Of a stretch of DNA of 49,145 nucleotides, positions 35,362 to 42,559 are shown piece after piece. The notes beneath the pieces are model-generated. The model was not told where the DNA came from and ran no database searches. It saw only the letters and a list, made by a program, of their open reading frames with translations. Made by a program: the position numbers and the translations under genes. The DNA is from Myxococcales bacterium (GTDB taxonomy: Bacteria; Myxococcota; UBA727; JABDBI01): assembly GCA_023248545.1 (NCBI GenBank), contig JAHFEF010000013.1, positions 2,501-51,645 on the forward strand, in the 5' to 3' direction. Every line of letters begins with the position of its first letter. Position 1 is the stretch's first letter.

Positions 35362-35984
35362 GATCGATTCCAGGGCGCTTTAATTATGAAAATCAATGTA
35401 GAAAAAGCGGTTGGAAGGCCCAGGCCAGTCATTATTGACCACATAATTGTAACGCTCGATGAGCCAAAACCTTCACAGTTTCCTTGGGTTACGCACTCCC
35501 CAGAGGGATCCCAGCAAGGCGTGTTTGGGTCACAGAGTTTGGTGAGGGTGTGAATCCCAATCGCGTGAGCAACGACATCCACGAGCGCAGCGACCGTGAA
35601 TACTGTATAGGGAACCTCCAGCGATTGCTGTGGCCAAAACGTGTGCAGTGCTGACAACACAATGCCTGTGGTTGTTCCGATTGCGGTTGCACTCATTCCA
35701 ATGATGGCAGCGCTGTTTGAATAGAATAAATCACGTTCTTTTTGCTCGAGCCCGAAATGGTTGCTCAATGTTGTTGTAGATTGACTAGCAAGGTTTGTTT
35801 GTGCTTTTTCGAGAGCAGCCAACAGGAAGCCGGACTCCATGATGCGTATGTGGTTACAAGCCATTAAGAGTGAAGACAGCACTACGAAACTCGTGACTTC
35901 TTTGCAAGATACTGCCCTGGCAGGAGGATGATAAAATATCATACTGGCAATAAACAACAGGATGACAGTCCAGCTTCTAAACAC
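35358..35984 (-). CDS. exported Cys-motif membrane protein A
   Basis: 208 residues starting with GTG behind a strong GGAGG. The signal peptide ends near PPARA. About four hydrophobic segments follow (SFVVLSSLLMACN; SAAIIGMSATAIGTTTGIVLSAL; FTVAALVDVVAHAIGI; TIMWSIMTGLGLPTAF). Before the last helix is LCDPNTPCWDPSGECVTQGNC, a Cys-rich loop shared with the protein at 33653-34237. It opens a three-gene operon with 4-base overlaps. Unknown family; a secreted-loop, membrane-anchored role is only inferred from topology. Confidence 0.72.
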   Translation of the reverse strand: MFRSWTVILLFIASMIFYHPPARAVSCKEVTSFVVLSSLLMACNHIRIMESGFLLAALEKAQTNLASQSTTTLSNHFGLEQKERDLFYSNSAAIIGMSATAIGTTTGIVLSALHTFWPQQSLEVPYTVFTVAALVDVVAHAIGIHTLTKLCDPNTPCWDPSGECVTQGNCEGFGSSSVTIMWSIMTGLGLPTAFSTLIFIIKAPWNRS

Positions 35985-36019
35985 GAAACCTCCGTCATCT
36001 TCATGACAGAGATTTTTTT

Positions 36020-37510
36020 CTAGAGCAATCGACTTGCCCCCAAGCGGGCGACGGCCATAATCGTGTGCTGTGGGTTCACGCCGATGTTGGTTGGAAATAG
36101 GCTGCTGTCTAAGACGTAGATGCCCGGATGGCCGTGCACTTGAAAATCCAAATCCACCACGCTGTTACTTGGATCCAGACCCATTCGAGTGGTTCCAAAC
36201 ATATGCGAAGCCATCATGCTGTAATCGCGTGGATCCAGTGACGCCATATCCCAGTGTTTAATATCGTCTGGAGATTGCAAGATAGGCATGCCGTGAACGT
36301 GGGGCCAGACTTCCTGAGCGCCGGCTGCAAATAGCATTTCACTTAATTTTTTATAGCCATCTCGCATGGATCTCATGTCTTCTTGTGTCGGCGTGTAAGT
36401 AATAAACTCTTTGCCAAAAATCGATCGTACCTGACCCTGGGCTTTGGCTTTGACAATCGTCGCCCAGTTGATAATATTTTTATACGCATGAACACGACTG
36501 ACGAGCTCGGTGCCCACATAGGGCAATCGCATGGAGAGCAATTCGGGTGGCAATGAGAGAGCTTCAAGTTTGAAGCCATGTGATTCGACAAAGTGCGTGC
36601 TGTTATAGCCTTGTGTCGCGCCAGATTGCATCGAAATATCTCGATCAAATCGCCCAATGATCGACGTGCCGGGGTGGGCTTGCAGATTTTTCCCCAGAGC
36701 CTGGAGTTTAATCTTGCTGCGTTTTAATATCCCCGGAGTTTGTATGGCACTCGCGGCCAAAATTACGCCGCGTTTTGCCGAGATTCTAAGATGATTGGCA
36801 TGAACAACACGGCCAGGGCCGATTTGGGTGACGCGACTCGATGTGTAAATCTTGGCCCCTTTTTTGAGCGCCTGTGGGACAAAAGTAATGTTCATGGCTA
36901 ATTTCTTGCCACTGCGACAACCTGTGAGGCAATTGGCACTGCCATCGCAGCCAGCGTCGTAGCGTCGAATGCGTTGCGATTGGATGCCTAGCTTGTTAGC
37001 CGCTTGGCCAAATAGACTGTTGTGATTGCCCAGCATTCTATCGTCGACAGGCTTCACGGTGAGGGCTTTATCTAATGCGTCAAAATGCTGCTCTAGGGCT
37101 TTGTAAGTGATAGATTCGAGATTCCAATTGTCAATCACAGGCTCGGGGACGCGCCAAGCGATGGCTGAATTGACCGTCGTGCTGCCCCCAACGCAGCGCC
37201 CTTGGATCATGGGAAATGGTGCTCGGCCATTGGCCAGTTGTGCACCCATGTCACGAAAGAGTGTCTTCATGGCTGGGTAGACGTCGATGCCGAACTGGTC
37301 GGTTCTAACCCAAGGGCCTTCTTCGACGATAATCACGGAGAATCCAGCCTGAGAGAGCAGCTGTGCGGCAGTTCCGCCCGCGGCACCAGATCCAATAATC
37401 ACATAGTCAGCTTCGTCACGTGTTTCTCGAAACAGGGCATTGGCGTCGATGACAGAGCCTGCCGGCAGATTACTGGGGTGGTCGGGATAAAACATAGCTT
37501 GTCTTAGCAT
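36020..37510 (-). CDS. GMC-family (alcohol oxidase) flavoprotein
   Basis: 496 residues. The N-terminus carries the FAD-binding YVIIGSGAAGGTAAQLLSQAGFSVIIVEEG (read in pieces), the signature GGSTTVNSAIAWR, VIDNWNLESITY, and near the end VLDSSLFPTNIGVNPQHTIMAVA, the GMC C-terminal active-site region with the catalytic His. Members oxidise primary or long-chain alcohols, choline or sugars; the N-terminal extension and FAO-type look (FRETRDEADYVIIG) suggest long-chain alcohol oxidase. Start alternatives are GTG 37522, ATG 37510 and ATG 37495. It overlaps the aldehyde dehydrogenase by about 40 bases, consistent with an alcohol-to-acid pathway. Confidence 0.85.
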   Translation of the reverse strand: MLRQAMFYPDHPSNLPAGSVIDANALFRETRDEADYVIIGSGAAGGTAAQLLSQAGFSVIIVEEGPWVRTDQFGIDVYPAMKTLFRDMGAQLANGRAPFPMIQGRCVGGSTTVNSAIAWRVPEPVIDNWNLESITYKALEQHFDALDKALTVKPVDDRMLGNHNSLFGQAANKLGIQSQRIRRYDAGCDGSANCLTGCRSGKKLAMNITFVPQALKKGAKIYTSSRVTQIGPGRVVHANHLRISAKRGVILAASAIQTPGILKRSKIKLQALGKNLQAHPGTSIIGRFDRDISMQSGATQGYNSTHFVESHGFKLEALSLPPELLSMRLPYVGTELVSRVHAYKNIINWATIVKAKAQGQVRSIFGKEFITYTPTQEDMRSMRDGYKKLSEMLFAAGAQEVWPHVHGMPILQSPDDIKHWDMASLDPRDYSMMASHMFGTTRMGLDPSNSVVDLDFQVHGHPGIYVLDSSLFPTNIGVNPQHTIMAVARLGASRLL

Positions 37511-39263
37511 GAAAAAACGCACCGTTGAGTTTCATGAGGAGCGAAATTTGGCGTTGTAAGTAAGAGTTGCTTTTGTAAAGGCTTTGTAAAATATCGAGCT
37601 GTTTTGGGGGATCTAACTGCGTGAGAGTTTTAAAAGCTTTGAACTTCCAGATCGGCGACAAGCCAACCAGCCACAAAGATAGTCGAAGGCCTATGTTGCC
37701 AGGAAACGCCATATTTTGATGCAGGTCTTGCATAAACTCAGGCGCGCCGTCGCTGGTGTTAAACAGTGCACCCATTGCTGTTTCGCCCCAACGTACTTCA
37801 AAATCAAACAGCGTTTTTTGGGGCCTCACGAATGCCAAAACTTGTTTTTGACGTTTTGAAATTAAAAACGGGATTTGTATCGCTGCTTTGAGATCTCCCA
37901 ACTGGGCTTTAGCCAGGCACTCACCCAACTTGGCGGCGAGTGTATTCATGGGAAACCACCAGGCGTCTCCAGATTTTTTTCGATCGATGACCAGTGTATG
38001 GGGCCGCGTGTAGTGCGCGAGTGCAAACACGCTGTTCGCAATGCCATAACCCGATTGCTTCACGCCTGTCCAGGGTGCCGACGGAATCGCGCCGGTGAAA
38101 GAATGATTGTTGATATAAGAAGTTCCAACTTGGAATTGCTTTGCGATTTGCGTCGCTCTGGGAATATCGCGAGACCAAATCGACGCATTGAGGCCATAGT
38201 CTGAGTCATTGACCAGGCGCAAAGCTTCTTCGGCATCGCGCACACGCATGATGGGGAGGAGAGGACCAAAAGTGGGTTCGCGCATGACGCGCATGCTGTG
38301 ATTGCAACGATCAAGAACCTCACCCCCCAACCCCCTCTCCACCCAGTGGAGAGGGGGGGGGAAACAAGCGCCCTTGGAGAGAGCGTCTTGGATGAGCTCG
38401 GCCAAAAACTTGGGGTGATGCGGCGGGACCACCGGTGCAATCATGTTGTCTAACTTGGAAGCTGCTTGAGACAAGCGCTCAACAAATACATCGGCTATTT
38501 TGTCTTCGATATAAACGCGATCGATGGCGCCACAGGATTGGCCCGCATTGTGAAAGCCCCAGTGTAAAATACCAGCGACCGTGCGATCTAAGTCACAATC
38601 AGCTAAGACAACCGCTGCATCTTTGCCGCCCAGCTCAAAACTGCAGGGGATCATTTTCTGTGCACAGAGCAGCGCCACTTTTTGGCCCGTATGAAAAGAT
38701 CCCGTGAAAGTGATAGCGTCGACGCCCGATAAAATCAGCTCTTCACCCGCTTGGCCTGCGCCATGGTGTAAGCTCAAAACACCCTCAGGCAAGAACTCGT
38801 TTAAAATACCGACGAACCAGTCGGCTGTTTTGGGCGTGTACTCGCTGGGCTTAATTATCACGCTGTTGCCAGACAACAATGCCGCAAACACAGGCTTAAA
38901 AAAATTTCCAAAAGGGTAGTTAAAAGGCGTGATAATGCCGACGACGCCCCTCGGTAGCTGGGTTGTCCAAGCTTTTTTGCCCGGAAACGCCAAAGGCGAA
39001 ATAGGCACTTTGCGGGGTTTTAAAAATGGCCGCGCGACTTTGATCCAGTCTTTGATAAACTGGAGTGGCCCAATAGCCTCGGAGAGTAAAATTTCAGGGT
39101 AAATTTTGTGCGCTTCTTCATGAAGAAGAGTGACCACTTCCTCACGGCGCCGAAGCATTTCTAAACCCGCTTTTTTAAGAAGCTTTGCCCGGATGTTGAA
39201 TCCGAGCGCTTCAAAAGCGGACTGAGCCGTGCGTGCGTTAGACAGTTGGTGTGGCAGCGTCAT
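37470..39263 (-). CDS. aldehyde dehydrogenase with C-terminal GMC-partner-like domain
   Basis: 597 residues. Residues 1-~430 are an ALDH: E210 in SFELGGKDA and catalytic C244 in NAGQSCGAID, plus ITPFNYP, GNSVIIKPSEYTP, TFTGS and SIWSRD. Residues ~301-316 are encoded by a palindromic element (see repeat), replacing the usual variable loop and the FEPT(L) motif. After the usual ALDH end come ~130 extra residues; the last ~55 (FKTLTQLDPPKQLDILQSLYKSNSYLQRQISLLMKL, read in pieces) match the small gluconate-dehydrogenase-subunit-like region that pairs with GMC oxidoreductases, here encoded next. The ATG at 39263 lies inside rplI (26-base overlap); a TTG further upstream is less likely. Confidence 0.82.
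   Translation of the reverse strand: MTLPHQLSNARTAQSAFEALGFNIRAKLLKKAGLEMLRRREEVVTLLHEEAHKIYPEILLSEAIGPLQFIKDWIKVARPFLKPRKVPISPLAFPGKKAWTTQLPRGVVGIITPFNYPFGNFFKPVFAALLSGNSVIIKPSEYTPKTADWFVGILNEFLPEGVLSLHHGAGQAGEELILSGVDAITFTGSFHTGQKVALLCAQKMIPCSFELGGKDAAVVLADCDLDRTVAGILHWGFHNAGQSCGAIDRVYIEDKIADVFVERLSQAASKLDNMIAPVVPPHHPKFLAELIQDALSKGACFPPPLHWVERGLGGEVLDRCNHSMRVMREPTFGPLLPIMRVRDAEEALRLVNDSDYGLNASIWSRDIPRATQIAKQFQVGTSYINNHSFTGAIPSAPWTGVKQSGYGIANSVFALAHYTRPHTLVIDRKKSGDAWWFPMNTLAAKLGECLAKAQLGDLKAAIQIPFLISKRQKQVLAFVRPQKTLFDFEVRWGETAMGALFNTSDGAPEFMQDLHQNMAFPGNIGLRLSLWLVGLSPIWKFKAFKTLTQLDPPKQLDILQSLYKSNSYLQRQISLLMKLNGAFFHAKTSYVLSRPPQ
38319..38361. repeat. G/C-rich palindromic element inside the aldehyde dehydrogenase gene
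   Basis: About 43 bases, CCTCACCCCCCAACCCCCTC then TCC...GGAGAGGGGGGGGG with a short CACCCAGTG centre, a hairpin-forming element of a kind usually dispersed between genes. Here it is in frame in the dehydrogenase, coding for residues ~301-316 (FPPPLHWVERGLGGEV). It differs in sequence from the element in sppA. Confidence 0.8.
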
Positions 39264-39759
39264 TGACGACAGCAGGGGCTGGAGCTGGGGCTTCAGGAAC
39301 GGCCACTTCTGGGACGACAACCAGATTGATTTTGGCTTTGACGTCGCCTTCTAAGCGGACTTCAACCGCATGCAAACCCACTGTTTTGATGGGATGCTCG
39401 AGCTTAATGTCACGATGTGAGACTTTGTGACCTTGTTCAACCAGAGCCTTCTCAATGTCTCGGGTTCCAATGGATCCAAAGAGCTTGCCTTGATCGCCGA
39501 CTTTGGCCGCCACTGTGATCTGAATCTCAGCCAATTGCTTGCTGAGCTCTTCAGACTGAAGACGCAATTTTTGGCGTTGATGCTCAATGAGCTTCTTTTG
39601 GTGTTCGAAATGTCTGACGCGGGTAGCCGACACGGGCAGCGCCAAGAGTTTTGGGAACAAATAGTTGCGCGCAAAACCGGGTCTTACTTTTACAACTTCA
39701 CCCAAATGTCCCAGATTAAAGACATCGCGGGCAAGGATAACATTTACGTTGGCGGCCAT
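39238..39759 (-). CDS. rplI: 50S ribosomal protein L9
   Basis: 173 residues. The L9 N-terminal signature is clear (VILARDVFNLGHLGEVVKVRPGFARNYL, read in pieces), followed by the long connecting helix (HFEHQKKLIEHQRQKLRLQSEELSKQ) and the C-terminal domain (KLFGSIGTRDIEKAL). A ~25-residue Ala/Pro/Val-rich tail (VAVPEAPAPAPAVV) is longer than in E. coli L9 (149 residues). GGAG sits before the ATG inside the end of rpsF. L9 binds 23S rRNA domain V and affects reading-frame fidelity. Confidence 0.96.
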   Translation of the reverse strand: MAANVNVILARDVFNLGHLGEVVKVRPGFARNYLFPKLLALPVSATRVRHFEHQKKLIEHQRQKLRLQSEELSKQLAEIQITVAAKVGDQGKLFGSIGTRDIEKALVEQGHKVSHRDIKLEHPIKTVGLHAVEVRLEGDVKAKINLVVVPEVAVPEAPAPAPAVVNDAATPTV

Positions 39760-39761
39760 GG

Positions 39762-40196
39762 TTAAAACTCCTGCATTTCGTCAAAATTGCCGTCCATGCC
39801 GTCATCGAAGCGGTCAAAATCAGAGGCAAAACGTTGTGGTTCCTTGCGCTCGCGAACCACAATCACTTCAAATTGGTCAGCCTGCTCATCGCGCGTGCTA
39901 GGGTCTACGTCTTTGTTCAATAAAACACTCTGACGCAAGATCACAGACTCATCGATGGCCAAGCTTCTCTCATACTCAGCGACGAGACCGGGGTTACCTA
40001 AATAGTGGTGGTGAACATAGACACCGCGTTGGTGCTTTCCACGTTCCCAAGCCAGTTTGCGCCGTCCCCAGCAATCGGCTTTGAGATTCTTGCCACCTTC
40101 GCGAGCGACCAGGTCTTTCATTTTGACCATGAAGTCTTTCACCGCGGAGTCAGTGGTTTCAGGATTGAGTACGTAGATGCTTTCGTATTCGCGCAT
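39762..40196 (-). CDS. rpsF: 30S ribosomal protein S6
   Basis: 144 residues. MREYESIYVLNPETTDSAVKDF, WGRRKLAWERGKHQRGVYVHHHY and ILRQSVLLNKD are conserved S6 features. The C-terminal tail is acidic (FDRFDDGMDGNFDEMQEF), as in the E. coli protein that is modified there with glutamates by RimK. S6 binds S18 in the 30S platform. Two bases separate it from rplI; rpsR (S18) and ssb, commonly found between them, are absent here. Confidence 0.96.
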   Translation of the reverse strand: MREYESIYVLNPETTDSAVKDFMVKMKDLVAREGGKNLKADCWGRRKLAWERGKHQRGVYVHHHYLGNPGLVAEYERSLAIDESVILRQSVLLNKDVDPSTRDEQADQFEVIVVRERKEPQRFASDFDRFDDGMDGNFDEMQEF

Positions 40197-40226
40197 AGAG
40201 CACGCTTAGAGCACGTCTTTTATGAA

Positions 40227-40796
40227 CTAGCAAGTGGGATCATCATTCTTTAAAAAGACACCATTGATGGCTAAAAGCGCTTGTAGTTCAGGTTTTTTAG
40301 ATTGTTGATACTGCTCGATCCAGCCCAAAATCTCTTCAGGGCTCGCTTTTCTATCGTGTAAGCTTACTTGTCTGAGTAGAAAAACCAGGCGTTCAAATCG
40401 ATTAGAGAGCTCATTGTAAACAGCCACCCGCGTATTTTGAGCCAGCCGATAATAGGCATCTTCGCCCATGGCCATGTAATAGCTGTTGCTGACTCCAGAG
40501 GCCTGGGTTTTTTCGCCAAAATAGCCGGACAAATACAGCGTGCTGTCTCCGATTTGTTTAAAAATTCGATTGGCTTCTGCGGGCGGGGATTCGAGCGCGC
40601 GCTCGAGTAGGAGCACCAAGACAGGTTCTTCGCCTCGATTGACACCCGCATAAACTCGGTCTGAGCGGGCAAAATCTGTGAGTAAGTGGACCAAATAGGC
40701 CTGGGCTTCTTGGCTTAAGGTGCTGTTTGAACGGCTGAGGGCCTGCGATAGCGCTTCTTGAAAATACGCCTGCATGTTTTGAGCTAGCACAACCAT
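40227..40796 (-). CDS. conserved protein of unknown function (deltaproteobacterial family)
   Basis: 189 residues. It is rich in helix and contains QAYFQEALSQAL, AYLVHLLTDFAR, GDSTLYLSGYFGEK and SNSYYMAMGEDAYYRLA, a motif set I recognise from conserved uncharacterised proteins of Myxococcota and Bdellovibrionota (GD-x-SLY-x-SGFF...YY-x-MG-x-AY). No function is known. The ATG at 40796 lies only 7 bases after a TATAAT on the same strand, so the transcript would be nearly leaderless; a second ATG at 40775 would leave a ~21-base leader. An open frame continues upstream but overlaps the divergent ligase gene and is not supported. Confidence 0.72.
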   Translation of the reverse strand: MVVLAQNMQAYFQEALSQALSRSNSTLSQEAQAYLVHLLTDFARSDRVYAGVNRGEEPVLVLLLERALESPPAEANRIFKQIGDSTLYLSGYFGEKTQASGVSNSYYMAMGEDAYYRLAQNTRVAVYNELSNRFERLVFLLRQVSLHDRKASPEEILGWIEQYQQSKKPELQALLAINGVFLKNDDPTC

Positions 40797-40802
40797 ACTT
40801 CC

Positions 40803-40811
40803 ATTATAACA
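40803..40811 (-). promoter_or_regulatory. extended -10 promoter for the 40227-40796 gene
   Basis: On the minus strand TG-T-TATAAT, a perfect -10 hexamer (40808-40803) with the TGn extension. No good -35 is seen at normal spacing, as is usual for extended -10 promoters. Transcription should start about at the ATG at 40796. Confidence 0.5.
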
Positions 40812-40834
40812 AACTCGATGGTAGGGCTTATGCC

Positions 40835-42520
40835 ATGGCTCATTCTGTTTATGGTTTGTTGGCAGAAACGATTCAAAAATTCCCAGATCAACTGGCAGCA
40901 CGTTACAAAGAGGCGGGGCAGTGGCAGGATCTGACCTGGGCCCAGGTGGGCCAAAAAGTGCACCAAGTGGCCACCCGGTTGATAGAGTTAGGGATTGAAC
41001 CCGATGACCGCGTGGTGATTTTGTCCAAAACGCGTTTGGAATGGGCATTGGCTGATTTGGGCATTCTGGCTGCTGGGGCTTGCACGGTTCCAATTTATCA
41101 CTCCAACATTGCCAAAGACGCTGCCTATATTTTTGCGAACTCGGGTGCATCTCTCGCCATTGTAGAAGATGCTGAACAGGCGGCTAAATTGCCGGGTGTC
41201 AGAACGCTGTTAATTACCGAGATCTTTTCCAAAAGCATTAATCTATCAGAGATCGAAAAACGTACGGCTCGGCTTCTGGAGAGCCATTTGGCGACGATTA
41301 TCTATACCTCTGGAACCACCGGCGAGCCCAAGGGTGCTTGCTTAACGCACGATAACTTGCTGTATGAGGCTCAGGCCATCGAAAAAATTGGGCTGTTATC
41401 AAACCAGGACACCCAACTTCTATTTTTGCCGCTGGCTCATGTATTTGCCAAAGTGGTTGTGATTGCTTGGCTCAAGACAGCTCATGTATTGTGCTTCGCC
41501 GAAAGCATTGAAAAAGCTGTCGATAACATGAAAGAAGTGCAGCCGACTTTCATGGCGGCGGTGCCGAGAGTCTATGAAAAAGTACACGCGCGAATTTTAT
41601 CGAAAGCCAGAAGTGGTGGGCGTCTTAAGAAAATTATTTCCAACTGGGCGTTGGCCCAACAAAAGAGACCGAAGGGTCTTAAGTGGTTGATCGCTCAAAA
41701 ATTGGTGTTCAACAAAATAGGTGCAGGCTTAAAAGAGACCTTTGGAGGCAGATTGCGTTTTTTTGTTTCCGGTGGTGCGCCTCTTAACCCTGAAATCGGT
41801 CTGTTTTTTCAACATGCAGGGGTGATCATTTTAGAAGGCTGGGGACTCACGGAGACCACGGCTGCAACTTGTGTGAATCTGCCAAACCAAAATCGTATTG
41901 GCACCGTGGGCAAGCCGTTGCCGGGTACAGAACTGCAAATTGCCGAAGATGGCGAAATTTGGGTTCGGGGCCGCGGGGTGTTTCAAGGTTATTGGAAGAA
42001 ACCTGAACAAACGCGAGAAACATTATCTGACGATGGCTGGTTCAAAACGGGCGATATTGGTGTGATTGAACCCGGCGGATTTCTGCGCATCACCGATCGA
42101 AAAAAAGATATTATTGTGACGGCGGGTGGCAAAAAAATAGCGCCTCAGAAATTAGAAAATGCCCTCAAGTCCAAGACGTCTTTAATCGCCCAGGTATTGG
42201 TCTATGGTGATCAAAGGCAATATCTGGTGGCATTGGTGACATTGGATGAGATAGCGCTGAAAGAGTTTGCCAAACGCAAAAAACTCAAAGGCTCTTACGC
42301 GCAGCTTACTCAAAATCAGTTGATCATGCGCAAGATCCAGCAAGCAATTAACGGTATGAACCAGAGCTTGGCGTCTTTTGAGCAGCTTAAAAAATTTAGG
42401 ATTCTAGATCACGACTTTACTGTGGGGGATCAGCTGACCCCAACCCTGAAGGTGAAGCGGTCTTATTGTGCCCAAAAGTACCGGGGAGAGCTCGATTCGC
42501 TCTACACGGTTGGCATGTAA
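40835..42520 (+). CDS. AMP-forming long-chain acyl-CoA synthetase
   Basis: 561 residues. ATP/AMP-binding motif IIYTSGTTGEPKGACLTH, LPLAHVFAK, GWGLTETTA, GWFKTGDIGVIEPGGFLRITDRKKDIIVTAGGKKIAPQ (read in pieces) and the final lysine region KVKRSY are all intact. Length and DxFKTGD suggest a fatty acid-CoA ligase of the FadD/FAA1 type, activating fatty acids to acyl-CoA. GTAGGG precedes the ATG. It is divergent from the 40227 gene, with under 40 bases between starts. Alongside the alcohol oxidase and aldehyde dehydrogenase genes it could complete alcohol-to-acyl-CoA conversion. Confidence 0.92.
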   Translation: MAHSVYGLLAETIQKFPDQLAARYKEAGQWQDLTWAQVGQKVHQVATRLIELGIEPDDRVVILSKTRLEWALADLGILAAGACTVPIYHSNIAKDAAYIFANSGASLAIVEDAEQAAKLPGVRTLLITEIFSKSINLSEIEKRTARLLESHLATIIYTSGTTGEPKGACLTHDNLLYEAQAIEKIGLLSNQDTQLLFLPLAHVFAKVVVIAWLKTAHVLCFAESIEKAVDNMKEVQPTFMAAVPRVYEKVHARILSKARSGGRLKKIISNWALAQQKRPKGLKWLIAQKLVFNKIGAGLKETFGGRLRFFVSGGAPLNPEIGLFFQHAGVIILEGWGLTETTAATCVNLPNQNRIGTVGKPLPGTELQIAEDGEIWVRGRGVFQGYWKKPEQTRETLSDDGWFKTGDIGVIEPGGFLRITDRKKDIIVTAGGKKIAPQKLENALKSKTSLIAQVLVYGDQRQYLVALVTLDEIALKEFAKRKKLKGSYAQLTQNQLIMRKIQQAINGMNQSLASFEQLKKFRILDHDFTVGDQLTPTLKVKRSYCAQKYRGELDSLYTVGM

Positions 42521-42559
42521 ACAAGCAGGTTACTAGATAGTGCCCATCGGAGGTGCACT

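Noticed and set aside
40797..41150. Longer N-terminal extension (about 118 residues) of the conserved unknown gene
   Set aside because: It runs through the divergent acyl-CoA ligase coding region and has low-complexity, non-protein-like composition.
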